Below are positions 44,154-53,571 of a stretch of DNA of 64,000 nucleotides, in pieces. Origin of the DNA: Microbacterium protaetiae (GTDB lineage: Bacteria > Actinomycetota > Actinomycetes > Actinomycetales > Microbacteriaceae); assembly GCF_004135285.1 (NCBI RefSeq), contig NZ_CP035494.1, forward strand, positions 2,108,001-2,172,000, given 5' to 3'. Made by a program: the position numbers and the translations under genes. The notes beneath the pieces are model-generated. The model was not told the origin of the DNA and searched no databases. It was given only the letters and a program-made list of their open reading frames with translations. Position 1 is the first letter of the stretch, and every line of letters starts with the position of its first letter.

Positions 44154-47083
44154 CTACGCGACCTGACGCGTGGCGAGCACGGCGGCCTCGGTGCGGCTGG
44201 CGACCCCGAGCTTGCGCAGGATCGCCGAGACGTGCACGCTGGCGGTCTTGGTGCTGATGTAAAGGCGCTGGGCGATCTGTCCGTTGCTCAGCCCCTCGGC
44301 GAGGAGGTCGAGCACCTGTCGCTCGCGGCTGGTGAGCTCGGCCAGTGCGGCATCCGGATCGCCGACGACCCCGATGAGCCTCGACGCCTCGCCGCCTCGC
44401 CGAATGCGGCGACGTCACGCCGCAGCGGTTCGTGTACGAGGGCTTCGGCGTGGGTGCGCGCATCCGCGAGAACGGCGGACGCCTGCGCCCGCTCCCCGGC
44501 GGCGACGAGGCTGCGCGCGAGCTCGAGACGGGTTGTCACCCGGAACGTCGCCGGCATGTCTGGATCTTCGGCGCTCTCCACGGCGCGGGCGAGCGCATCG
44601 GGATTCGGGTCGAGGAAGGCGGTCAGGACGCGCTCCCAGGTTGCCGGGCGCAGAGCTGCGGGCACGGCCTTCCAGGCGTCGTCGACCCGAGCGACCAGAT
44701 CTTCGACGCCGTCGCCGCGGGCACGGAGCGTCGCGATGACCGGACCCGCGTCGAGGAGAATGCGTGTGATGTGTGCGGTGCGTTCGCCCCGGTCGTCGAT
44801 GGCTTCGCGGATGACAGCCCGCGCCGCGTCTGGATCATCGGCCGCCTGCGCTATCGCCAGGCGGGCGTGGAGGCCGTAGAACCAAACCTGTCGCTCGAAG
44901 ACCGCGGCCGCCGCTATCGCGGACTGCTGCTGTCGCAGCAGCGCCTGTGCAGCCTCGGCGCGGCCGTGCCAGCTGAGGGCACGAGCGCGCGATGTCGTCG
45001 TGTACATGCGGAACACCGGGAACGTGCGCAGTTCAAGATCGCTGGCGAGAAGCTCGTCGACGCGGTCGATCTCGCCGAGTTCAAGCAGCGGCTGCACCAT
45101 GTTCTGCGTCAGCAGCGACCCGGTCGTGCGGGCCAGCCCAGCCGCGCGCGCGTGCGCGAGGCCTTCTTCTGCCACCGTGAGCGCCTCGTGGTACCTGCCG
45201 AGGACCGTGAGCAGATCGGAGTAGTTCACGTCGTAGCGCAGCTGCGCGTTGGCATCGCGGGCATGCTTGTGCGCCGTCGCGTAATCGGCCAGGCCGCCGG
45301 TGACATCGCCGGAGTGAGCCCGGGATGCTCCGCGCACATTGAACGCGACGGACAGGTGCTGGTCGGACCCGGCCTCCAGAGCGATCTGCGCTGCCCGCGA
45401 GGCCATCGCGATCGATTCATCGGCCCGACCGGCGACCATATGCCGTGCGGCCAGCAGATTGAGCACGCCGGCAGCCAACGTGGGGTCGTCGATGTGCGCG
45501 TGCTCGATCACATCCAGGGATTCCGCCAGCAGTTCGGCCGAACCCGGGCGGCCGAGGTTCACGAGATACACGGCCTTGTCGCGCAGCAGTCGGGCATGCA
45601 GCGCCGGCTCGACGTCGGAATGCTCCACCTCGCTGAGGGCGCGGTCGACCACTGCCAGCGCTCGCTCGCTCTCGCCGGCGTTGCGCAGGATCGACGCAAT
45701 CCGCTGCAACAGGGTGAGATGGTCCATGCCGGCCGCCGACTCGGGGTCGTCGACCTGATCCCACAGGTCGAGCACCATGCGTCCGAAGCGCGCGGCCGTC
45801 GAGAACGCGTATCGCCTCTTTGCTGAGAGCATCGCGGCGACAGCCGCGACCAGAGCGCGCCGACGTTCATGCGCGTGTCGCCAATGGTGTGCGAGCGCAG
45901 CCTGCAGATCGCGGCGTGGATCAGCATCCATGAGCGCCTGCAGGTGCTCGGCGTACGCGCGATGCAGAGCCGCGTGCTCACCTGGCAGCAACTCGGCGTG
46001 CACCGCCTCGCGAAGCAGCGCGTGCCGGAAGGTGTAGCGGTCGTCATCGACGATGAGGATGCCGGTGGCCACTGCCTCTCGGATCGCTTCGTTCAGACGC
46101 TCGTCGTCGAACCCGGTCAGGGCGACGAGAGTGTCGTGCTCGAGTGGCGCATCGGACGCAGAGATGACGCGGACAGCAGCCGCGGCATCTTCCCACAGCT
46201 GTCCGTAGCGGGCCAGTAGCACGTCGCGCAGGGTGTCGGGAAGGGGCCCGTCGGTGCAGCATGCGAGCTCTTCGATGAAGAACGGAATGCCCTCGGCCCG
46301 CTCGTCGAGCCGATCGGCGGCGTCGATGTCGTCGGTGCTCCCCAGCGAAGCGACCAGCTCGCGCACCGATGCGCGATCAAGACGCTGGAGCGTGATGCGC
46401 TCGAGCAAGTGTGCCCGCTCGGCTTCGCCGACGAACAGACGTACCGGGTCGGCGCGCCGGCCTTCATCGCTGCGCCAGCCCAGCACGACGAGCAGCCGCC
46501 CGCGGGTGACCACGCGCAGCAGGAAAGAGAGCAGTGTGAGCGTGCCTTCGTCTGCCCAGTGCAGGTCTTCGATCACGAGCACAAGCGGCCGGTGCTCGGC
46601 CAACGACTCGACGGCGGTGACGAATGCCTCGCGCAGACGCTCGGGTGTCGGCGCCACGTCGGGAGGGGGGATGGATGCCGCGATCTCGGGTGATTCGGCG
46701 AGCTCGGGCATCAGCAGCAGAAGCGCGGGACGCCCGGGCCCGGCGGCTCGCCAGAGCGCTTCTGCGCCGCGTTGCGTCGCGATGTCTCGCAGCAGTCCGA
46801 GCACGGCGCCATAGGGCGCCGGAGTGCCGCCGAAGTCCACGGCACGGCCCGTCGCGACGTCGGCACGGTCGGCGAGGGAAGCCGTGAACTCGCGGATAAG
46901 GCGAGACTTTCCCATGCCGGCCTCACCGGCGACCACGACAGCGGTCGGCTGCCCGCCTCGGGCGCGCTCGAACAGTGCACCGAGGCGCGCGAGTTCTTCG
47001 TCACGCCCGACCATGGGGGCCGCCGTGGCCGCCGATGTCGCAGAGAAGGCCATGCCCTCCATGGTGCCAGTCACCGCCGACAT
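44154..47083 (-). pseudogene. LuxR-family MalT-like regulator, frameshifted before its HTH
   Basis: A large ATP-dependent LuxR regulator (about 975 residues if intact). The N-terminal AAA/NACHT-like ATPase shows MVGRDEELARLGALFERA, Walker A VVVAGEAGMGKSRLIREF and Walker B LVLVIEDLHWADEGTLTLL. A long TPR-like helical region follows. The HTH (LTSRERQVLDLLAEGLSNGQ and the following helices) lies at 44154-44345 in another frame. The frame is broken within the repetitive GGCGAGGCGGCGAGGCG at about 44388-44400, consistent with one missing base. It may be a real mutation or a sequencing error. ATG candidates are 47083, 47062 and 47053. Confidence 0.75.
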
Positions 47084-47094
47084 CGGGACCCGCG

Positions 47095-47313
47095 TCACGA
47101 AGCATGCGCGGAGTCGCACGTCGTTGACTGCGGATGCACGGCATGGCGAAGCGGATGGAACAACCGCGCGATCGTGCTGATCCACCGTTTGCGCGGTAGC
47201 CGGACGATCTGCTCCGGGTGCTCGCGTACGAAACGTGCACGCTCCGCGTTCCGGGCGCGTTCCTCGAGTTCCTGCGTGATGATGTCGTATCCGAGTGAGG
47301 GATGCATGGTCAT
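47095..47313 (-). CDS. small unknown protein upstream of the LuxR regulator
   Basis: A 72-residue protein starting MTMHPSLGYDIITQELEERA, rich in Arg and Glu in its helical first half. The ATG at 47313 has AAGGAGTCATC upstream, a strong ribosome binding site, which argues that it is translated. It ends 11 bases before the first possible start of the LuxR regulator and is probably co-transcribed with it. I do not recognise a family. Confidence 0.6.
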   Translation of the reverse strand: MTMHPSLGYDIITQELEERARNAERARFVREHPEQIVRLPRKRWISTIARLFHPLRHAVHPQSTTCDSAHAS

Positions 47314-47479
47314 GATGACTCCTTCGATGCACCACTTACGCTCGTCGCTAAGGTAGGCCCCCTACATCGGACTCATGCCCTATTTGCGCGCCTCAGTACC
47401 TCAGGCCAGCGGTTCGTCGGGTAGCTGCAGACCGGTTATCATGGACAGACGCGTTCGCGCCTTCGGGTGCCGGGCGCAT

Positions 47480-47571
47480 GGAGACGTCGCATAGTCAGGC
47501 CTAGTGCACCACCCTGCTAAGGTGGAGTCCTCGCAAGGGGACCGAGGGTTCAAATCCCTCCGTCTCCGCCA
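47480..47571 (+). tRNA. tRNA-Ser (anticodon GCT)
   Basis: GGAGACG (47480-47486) pairs with CGTCTCC (47561-47567); the discriminator G is at 47568 and CCA is encoded at 47569-47571. The anticodon stem CCACC/GGTGG holds loop CTGCTAA, with GCT at 47516-47518. The variable arm is long, as in class II serine tRNA. TATCAT at 47436-47441 is a plausible -10 box. Confidence 0.97.
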
Positions 47572-47574
47572 GAT

Positions 47575-47618
47575 AAAGGCCCCGAGAACCGCAACATCAT
47601 GCGGGACACGGGGCCTTT
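47575..47618. terminator. terminator after tRNA-Ser(GCT)
   Basis: AAAGGCCCCG (47575-47584) and CGGGGCCTTT (47609-47618) are perfect 10-bp arms with T/A ends. It can serve both the tRNA and the convergent cupin gene. Confidence 0.75.
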
Positions 47619-47631
47619 CTCGCGTCTGGCC

Positions 47632-48066
47632 TCAGCTTTCCCACGGCATGGGGCGGTCGGGAGCACGTCGGCTGTCGTCGGGGAAGTGGGGCAGGGGGCT
47701 GCCGCCGCCACGGATGCAGAGCCATCGCAGTTCGGTGTCGCTGTCCGGGAGCGCGCGCCACGTGCGCAGCACTCCCTGCCCGACGCGCACGACCGTTCCG
47801 GCGCTGACGGGGACGACGTCATCATCCAGCCCCATCTGGCCGTGGCCGTCGAGGAACACGTACAGCTCTTCCACCTTGGCGTGCTCATGCCAGTAGCCCG
47901 CCTGCTCTCCGGGGGCGAGCGCGTTCGCCGACATCCCGATGTACTGCATCGTCAGCTCGTGATCGACGATGCGTCTGCCTTGGCGTGACCGTGTCTGGTC
48001 GAAACCACCGAAATGGCTGCGCCATTCGGCGGGTGCACCGATCTCGACAACCTCGTAGTCACTCAT
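47632..48066 (-). CDS. cupin-domain protein
   Basis: A 144-residue protein with a single cupin fold. The first metal motif is PGEQAGYWHEHAKVEELYVFLDGHGQMGL, which includes the HxH and Glu ligands. The second motif region, around VRVGQGVLRTWRALPDSD, is weaker. It could be an isomerase or dioxygenase-type enzyme or a small-molecule sensor; nothing fixes the substrate. The ATG overlaps the stop of the upstream tetR gene (ATGA), so the pair forms one operon. Confidence 0.85.
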   Translation of the reverse strand: MSDYEVVEIGAPAEWRSHFGGFDQTRSRQGRRIVDHELTMQYIGMSANALAPGEQAGYWHEHAKVEELYVFLDGHGQMGLDDDVVPVSAGTVVRVGQGVLRTWRALPDSDTELRWLCIRGGGSPLPHFPDDSRRAPDRPMPWES

Positions 48067-48623
48067 TCTTTCTCCTCCTCCAGCAGGGCGAACAGGCCGC
48101 GCACGGCGCTGCGCATGACGTCGGGATCGCCCGTGGCGCGCGCCAGCACGTAGCCGCCCTGTACGACCGCAACGATCGTCGTGGCGCGCTCCCTGGCGCG
48201 GTCCGGTGACAGCCCTGCTTCCTGGAGGACGTCACACACCAGGGTGATCAGATCGGTGAAGTATCCCTCGACCAGTCGGTGCAGGTCATCCTCCGACATG
48301 ACCAGGGGATCGGAGGTCAGTCGCCCCACCCGGCACCCCGCGACCGCGTCGCGATCACGCAGGAGGTAGGCCCCGATCCGTTCCCGAGCGGTCGCATCGC
48401 CGAGCAACTCGGCCTTCGCGGTGCCCAGTTGCTCCTGCACGGTGCGGCCCACCGCTGCCCGCGCGAGATCTCTCTTGGTGGGGAAGTGATGATAGAGACT
48501 TCCCTGGCCGACAGCGCTGCGCGCCAGCACGTCCCGCGGCGTCGTCGCAGCGACGCCGCGCTCGGCATAGAGCGCCTGAGCGGCCACGAGCAGTCGGTCG
48601 CGAGCATCGGTCTTCTCCGGCAC
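48063..48623 (-). CDS. TetR-family transcriptional regulator
   Basis: A 186-residue TetR protein. The HTH region contains ATTPRDVLARSAVGQGSLYHHF, and the C-terminal domain resembles TetR_C of the YxaF/LmrA-like group. It overlaps the cupin gene by ATGA. A clear palindromic operator lies 14 bp upstream of its start, so it probably represses its own two-gene operon. Confidence 0.92.
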   Translation of the reverse strand: MPEKTDARDRLLVAAQALYAERGVAATTPRDVLARSAVGQGSLYHHFPTKRDLARAAVGRTVQEQLGTAKAELLGDATARERIGAYLLRDRDAVAGCRVGRLTSDPLVMSEDDLHRLVEGYFTDLITLVCDVLQEAGLSPDRARERATTIVAVVQGGYVLARATGDPDVMRSAVRGLFALLEEEKE

Positions 48624-48636
48624 ACCGCGAGCATGA

Positions 48637-48656
48637 CATACCTAGAGGTAGGTATG
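48637..48656. promoter_or_regulatory. TetR operator of the tetR-cupin operon
   Basis: CATACCTA (48637-48644) and TAGGTATG (48649-48656) are perfect arms around GAGG. On the minus strand the site also contains a TAGGTAT -10-like element. Confidence 0.8.
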
Positions 48657-48772
48657 CAAGGCTCCATTCGAGCGTGCGGGTCCACATCGCGGCAACCACA
48701 GACGAGCAGCGCGCGACCCGTGTCGCCCAGATCGAGTCTCTGCGCACGGCGGTCGCCCGTCGGTGGGCACAT

Positions 48773-49144
48773 CTACGACGACGCGATGTGGCTGGCCACA
48801 TTGATCACGCGACCCGTCGGATCGCGCACGAAGAATCTGCGGATGCCCCACGACTCGTCGCGGATGTCTCGCACGATCTCCAGACCCGCTGCTTTCGCCT
48901 GAGCGTAGGCAGCATCCACATTCGCGACCTCCACCGAGACGTCAACCGATGTCACCTCGGGATCGACGGCGGTGGGACTGTTCCAGGCCACGATCAGCTG
49001 CGTCGTGGGCGTGCTGGTCGACGCGAGCATCAGCATGCCGTCCTGATCCATCGCGACGCGAAAGCCCAGAAACCGCTCATAGAACTCCCGCGCAGCCGTC
49101 GGATCATCCGTCACGATCACGGGCATCGCTCTGCGAATCTCCAT
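48773..49144 (-). CDS. VOC (glyoxalase/bleomycin-resistance) family protein
   Basis: A 123-residue single-domain VOC protein. It starts MEIRRAMPVIVTDDPTAARE with FYERFLGFRV, and ends in FFVRDPTGRVINVASH, the usual second metal-ligand strand. It may bind or modify a small molecule; no substrate is indicated. The ATG at 49144 is preferred to a longer upstream frame. It stands alone between a tetR-cupin operon and an unknown membrane protein. Confidence 0.85.
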   Translation of the reverse strand: MEIRRAMPVIVTDDPTAAREFYERFLGFRVAMDQDGMLMLASTSTPTTQLIVAWNSPTAVDPEVTSVDVSVEVANVDAAYAQAKAAGLEIVRDIRDESWGIRRFFVRDPTGRVINVASHIASS

Positions 49145-49335
49145 GAGCACAGTCCTACCAGCCATGGCGCCCAGCGCTGACACCCGCGGCGCGGGGATTG
49201 CTCGGCGACGATCCGTCCCGCGCTGACATGCATGACATCGAGCAGGCCCTCAGTGAAGAGGTGAGCTTCGCACTTGCCACCCGTCGCCACCGAAAATCCC
49301 TGGTCTGCACCGCCGTGTCGGGCTAAACTTCGCGC

Positions 49336-50031
49336 ATGTCCGACACGGAGGTCCTGCTCGAGCCTTCGCTGGCGGCCTACGAGGCAGACGTCGCGTTCGT
49401 GGCCCAAGCGGTGCTCGATGACGCCTCTGTCAGACAATACTGGCCGCGGGCAGCAGAGGAACTCGCGGACGGGCTGGCGGCAATCGACGTCGTCGTGCGG
49501 ACCCCCGATCGCTCGCTCGATGGCCAGATCGCCCTGCAGCAGCTCGTGCGTCTGAGCATCGACGCCGCAATGGTCGTCGCCCACGCCCTCGACGAGGACG
49601 AGCAGCCGTCGCGCGAGTTCATCCGCGACATCCTCGCCGGTGACCGCATCGACCTGCAGATCCTCGACCAAGGTCTGGGGACGGCGTGGACCAAGATCCG
49701 GGCGTTCGTCGACCAGCATCCACTTGCGGCAACCGCCGCCTTCATCGGTCTCGTGGGCGTCGCCCTGGTCGTCGCCGGCACCGTGGTCGCCTTCACGAGC
49801 GGCGTCGCCGTCACGGGTGCAGCGATCGGATTTGGACTGCAGCTCACGGGTGCGGTGGCGGATGCCGCGGGGACGGTGCTCGGGCTTGCAGACGCCGTCG
49901 TGACCGGCGCCGATGTGGACCACAGTGCACGCCTCGACTCGATCGATGCGGCCGCCGTTGCACCTGGATCCACCATCGTCGTCACTGCGGGGGAGGCCGG
50001 AGAGAACCCCGATGCACAGCCGCACGGCTGA
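49336..50031 (+). CDS. unknown membrane protein
   Basis: A 231-residue protein of no family I recognise. The first ~135 residues are soluble and acidic, with helical character (AYEADVAFVAQAVLDDASVRQYW). Two Gly/Ala/Val-rich hydrophobic helices follow (AAFIGLVGVALVVAGTVVAF and VAVTGAAIGFGLQLTGAVAD), resembling a hairpin membrane insertion, then an acidic tail. TAAACT at 49324-49329 lies six bases before the ATG, indicating a leaderless transcript. Codon use is like its neighbours, so it is a real gene. Confidence 0.75.
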   Translation: MSDTEVLLEPSLAAYEADVAFVAQAVLDDASVRQYWPRAAEELADGLAAIDVVVRTPDRSLDGQIALQQLVRLSIDAAMVVAHALDEDEQPSREFIRDILAGDRIDLQILDQGLGTAWTKIRAFVDQHPLAATAAFIGLVGVALVVAGTVVAFTSGVAVTGAAIGFGLQLTGAVADAAGTVLGLADAVVTGADVDHSARLDSIDAAAVAPGSTIVVTAGEAGENPDAQPHG

Positions 50032-50257
50032 CCCTCGTCGGCCCGCGCGTGAGTCGGACTCGTCGCCGAGGAAGGCGACGTTGACACGTGCCACCGGAGA
50101 AGGAGGGTGACGTTGATGGCGACTTCGGATTCCGTGCCGATCCGGGCCAGGTGTCGTATCCGTGCATCGCCGTTCGTGGAGATAGTGGGCGAGCCCGTTC
50201 GGGTCTTCGCCGCAGCAGAGCCACGAGGTGGCTCTCGTCGGTCGAGAGGAGACGACA

Positions 50258-50644
50258 GTGCCGAAGTATTTGATCGCATTCAACGACGAGTGGGTGCCCC
50301 CGCACACACCTGACGAACTGCGCCAGAAGGGCGAGGCGTCGCAGGCAGTGCTCGATGAGATGAAGGCCGCCGGGGTCTTCCTCTTCGCGGACGGCGGCCT
50401 CGACGCCTCGACCGCGGTGTGCAGCGTCGTGAACAAGGGCGGGGAGCCCGTCTTCACCGACGGGCCGTTCGTCGAGTCGAAGGAGCATCTCGGCGGCTTC
50501 ACGGTCGTTGAGGTGCCCGACGACGCAACCGCGCGCTACTGGGCCGGGCGACTGGCCGTCGCGCTGGACTGGCCCCAGGAGGTACACCGCTTCCCCTCCG
50601 ATGTCTCAGAGGTGATCGAGCGGCAGAGGGCCGAGGCCCCGTGA
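50258..50644 (+). CDS. YciI/DGPF-domain family protein
   Basis: A 128-residue protein with YCII/DGPF features: VPKYLIAFNDEW at the start and DGPFVESKEHLGGFTVVEVPD in the middle. The GTG at 50258 has AGAGGAGACGACA upstream. Relatives usually stand beside an ECF sigma-factor gene. Here none follows: the next 226 bp (50645-50870) hold no recognisable gene, so the partner may have been lost. Function unknown. Confidence 0.85.
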   Translation: MPKYLIAFNDEWVPPHTPDELRQKGEASQAVLDEMKAAGVFLFADGGLDASTAVCSVVNKGGEPVFTDGPFVESKEHLGGFTVVEVPDDATARYWAGRLAVALDWPQEVHRFPSDVSEVIERQRAEAP

Positions 50645-50870
50645 CGTGGCGCTCGCCGAGAACCCGGCCGAGCGGTATCGACGCGACGTCGCGACCAGCT
50701 CGTCTCGTGAGCCGGCAACCACGTGGCTCGACGACCGGCTGGTGGGATGCCGCAGAGCTGCGCCCTATCCGTTCGGGCAGGGCGCCCGGCCCTGATGGGT
50801 CATCCCGCTCTGGGGCGGGGTGGGTCATGCTTCGGGAGAAGGCGAAAATCGCCGGACCCGGAGGACGAGG

Positions 50871-52089
50871 ATGTCTGCGAACAGAGCTGTTGCCTATCAG
50901 GGACCCGGAGTGGTCGAAGTCATCGACCGAGTATCCGACGTTCGAGTTGAAGGACGGCCCGGGGGTCAATCCCGCCAACGTCGGGCGCAAGTTGCCACAC
51001 GCCGTGATCCTGCGCACGGTCGCGACGAACATCTGCGGCTCGGACCAGCACATGGTGCGCGGCCGCACGACCGCGCCGCGAGGGCTCGTGCTGGGGCACG
51101 AGATCACCGGTGAGGTCGTCGAGGTCGGCCCCGACGTCGAGTTCGTGAAGACCGGCGACATCGTCTCGGTGCCGTTCAACATCTCGTGCGGTCGCTGTCG
51201 CAACTGCAAGACGGGCAAGACCGGCATCTGCCTGAACGTGAACCCCGATCGCCCGGGAAGTGCGTATGGCTACGTCGACATGGGCGGCTGGGTCGGCGGG
51301 CAGGCCGAATACGTGCTCGTGCCCTACGCCGACTGGAATGTGCTGCGCTTTCCGGATCGCGATCAGGCGCTGGAGAAGATCCTCAGTCTGACGATGCTCT
51401 CCGACATCTTTCCCACCGGCTTCCACGGCGCCGTCACCGCAGGAGTCGGCGTCGGTTCGACGGTATACATCGCCGGCGCAGGCCCGGTGGGCCTGGCAGC
51501 TGCTGCCGGAGCACAGCTGCTGGGAGCGGCCGTTGTGATCGTCGGCGACCTGAACGACGCCCGGTTGGCACAGGCGCGCAGCTTCGGCTGCGAGACCATC
51601 GACGTGGGCGCGGGGAGCGTGCCCGATCAGCTGGAGGAGATTCTCGGCGTGCCCGAAGTGGATGCCGCAATCGATGCCGTCGGCTTCGAGGCGCGGGGTG
51701 AAGGCCACGGTGCGCACGCGAAGGAAGCACCGGCCACGGTGCTCAACTCACTCATGACGGCCACGGCCGCCGGCGGGGCCATCGGTATTCCGGGACTGTA
51801 CGTCACCGGCGATCCGGGGGCGGCCGACGAGGCCGCCAAGGTCGGCTCCCTGTCGATCAGCTTCGGCACCGGCTGGGCGAAGTCGCTCTCGTTCACCACC
51901 GGGCAGTGTCCGGTGATGCGCTACAACAGACAGCTGATGATGGCGATCCTGCACGACCGGGTCGACATCGCCAAGGCTGTCAACGCCAAGCCGATTCCGC
52001 TCGAAGACGCCCCGCAGGGCTATGCCGAGTTCGACGCGGGCGCGGCCACCAAATATGTACTCAACCCCAACGGGTACATCGCCGCCTGA
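50871..52089 (+). pseudogene. fdhA: glutathione-independent formaldehyde dehydrogenase-like gene with N-terminal frameshift
   Basis: A zinc-type medium-chain dehydrogenase close to the Pseudomonas formaldehyde dismutase/dehydrogenase group. It has VATNICGSDQHMVRGRTTAP, LGHEITGEVVEVG, the four-cysteine structural zinc segment CGRCRNCKTGKTGIC, and IAGAGPVGLAAAAGAQLLG. The natural start ATG at 50871 (behind GGAGGACGAGG) encodes MSANRAVAYQGPGVVEVIDR. The rest continues one frame over from EYPTFELKD near 50930, implying one extra base around 50925-50932. This is either inactivation or a sequence error; downstream of the shift everything is intact. Confidence 0.8.
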
Positions 52090-52140
52090 GGCGCGGCATC
52101 CCTCACCCCCTCACACCACTCACCACCCAAGGAGATCCCC

Positions 52141-52542
52141 ATGTCCGCTTTGACACTCGCCGACGCCCGCACGATCATCGCGGCCGCCGAGAAGCGCGCC
52201 GACGAGATCGGCCAGCCCATGAACATCGCCGTCGTCGACGGCGGCGGTAACCTCATCGCCCACGTGCGCCAGGACGGCGCATGGATCGGCAGCATCGACA
52301 TCTCGATCAGCAAGGCGTGGACGGCCCGCGCGTTCGACATCCAGACCAAAGACCTCGGTGACAACGCGCAGCCGACCCAGCAGTTCTTCGGCATCCACAC
52401 GACGAACGGCGGCAAAGTCGCGATCTTCGCCGGCGGCGTGCCGCTGCTGCGCGACGGCGTGGTCGTCGGCGGTCTCGGCGTCAGCGGGGGCAGCGGCGAA
52501 CAGGATCAGACCGTCGCAGAGGCCGGCGCTGGCGCGCTCTGA
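52141..52542 (+). CDS. GlcG/HbpS-type heme-binding-like protein
   Basis: A 133-residue GlcG/HbpS family protein: LTLADARTIIAAAEKRADEI, MNIAVVDGGGNLIAHVRQDGAW, SIDISISKAWTARAF, and the C-terminal GVVVGGLGVSGGSGEQDQ. The family forms octamers and some members bind heme or act in corrin/diol pathways. The ATG has CCAAGGAGATCCCC upstream. It starts about 50 bp after the dehydrogenase-like gene, so the two are probably in one operon, a pairing seen with other alcohol/aldehyde dehydrogenases. Confidence 0.88.
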   Translation: MSALTLADARTIIAAAEKRADEIGQPMNIAVVDGGGNLIAHVRQDGAWIGSIDISISKAWTARAFDIQTKDLGDNAQPTQQFFGIHTTNGGKVAIFAGGVPLLRDGVVVGGLGVSGGSGEQDQTVAEAGAGAL

Positions 52543-52595
52543 CTGCAGGCAGGATGTCGGCCCCGCACACCTGCCCGGTCGGGTAGGTTGACGGC

Positions 52596-53438
52596 ATGAG
52601 CGTCGACGACGCCGTGACCGACGAGGAATCGGCGGGGACGAGACGGCAACTGGTGGCGCTGGATCGCACCGTGGCCGAGCAGGCAGACCAGCACGCGATC
52701 ACGCTGGAGTCGCTGCTGGCGATTCTGCGGTCGCAGCGCCTCGACGATCGCGCGGCGCGAATGCTGGCGATCGATACGGCCACGACGGCATTGGTCGGCT
52801 TGCGGATGGCCACCGATCGGCAACGCCGCTCGATGCTCGAGCCGGTGGTCGGAGCCTTCGCACGACTGCGCAGTGATCTGCGCCCGCTCGAGCGGTTCAG
52901 CGAACTCGATGTGCAGTTCGTGGAGCCCCCGGCGACCGGCCGCGCGCTGCCCGGCGAAGTGGCCCATGCCGCCCGTGCGATAGTGCGCAGCGCTGTGCTG
53001 GCGGTCGTCGACGCCGGCGAGGCGCGGCGTGTGCGCATTCAATGGGACTGCGACGGATGGAATCTGCTGGTCGGCATCCGCGACGACGGCAACGGTGAGC
53101 TGACCCCGCATGACGATTCGCTGCGGCCGATCGCCGAGCGGGTCTCGGCGCTGAACGGAGTGCTCACGGTCAGCGCCACTCCTGGATGGGGATCGTCTCT
53201 TGAGATCCGGCTGCCGCTGGACCCACCGGTGGAGCCTGAGCCGCTTGCCGAGAGCGTGCGACTCACCACGCGGGAGCGCGAGGTGCTGCACTTGGTCGCC
53301 TCGGGCGCTCGCAACCAGACGATCGCCGACGAGCTCGGGATCAGCGCGAACACGGTCAAGTTCCACGTGTCGAACCTGCTGCGCAAGACCGAGGCCACCA
53401 CGCGCGCCGAGCTGGCCGCGCTCGCAGCGGCGCGGTGA
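52596..53438 (+). CDS. LuxR regulator with histidine-kinase-type ATPase domain
   Basis: A 280-residue protein. Residues ~20-110 are helical. Residues ~115-205 look like an HATPase_c domain (LVGIRDDGNGELTPHDDSL, AERVSALNGVLTVSATPGWGSSLEIRLPL). Residues ~222-275 are a LuxR HTH (LTTREREVLHLVASGARNQT, then KFHVSNLLRKTEATTRAELAAL). It thus joins the ATP-binding half of a sensor kinase to a DNA-binding output and has no receiver domain. TAGGTT (52584-52589) lies six bases before the ATG, a leaderless start. The regulated genes are unknown. Confidence 0.85.
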   Translation: MSVDDAVTDEESAGTRRQLVALDRTVAEQADQHAITLESLLAILRSQRLDDRAARMLAIDTATTALVGLRMATDRQRRSMLEPVVGAFARLRSDLRPLERFSELDVQFVEPPATGRALPGEVAHAARAIVRSAVLAVVDAGEARRVRIQWDCDGWNLLVGIRDDGNGELTPHDDSLRPIAERVSALNGVLTVSATPGWGSSLEIRLPLDPPVEPEPLAESVRLTTREREVLHLVASGARNQTIADELGISANTVKFHVSNLLRKTEATTRAELAALAAAR

Positions 53439-53571
53439 GCCGCGCGGCGACTCCCGCGTAGACTCGACAGGTCGCCGCGCGCCCTGAGGCCTCACAGCGA
53501 GCCTGCGGCACCCCATCTTGCCGCCGAAAGGACTGCCGCGCGGTCGCCTTCGGCTGCCGGTGCACTCGATC

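Noticed and set aside
49117..50502. 461-codon minus-strand frame opposite the unknown membrane protein and YciI-like gene
   Set aside because: It runs across two supported plus-strand genes with starts and ribosome or promoter signals, and its translation has no recognisable pattern.
50645..50870. ECF sigma-factor gene expected after the YciI-like gene
   Set aside because: The 226 bp contain no sigma-70 region 2 or 4 motif in any frame; at most a worn remnant.
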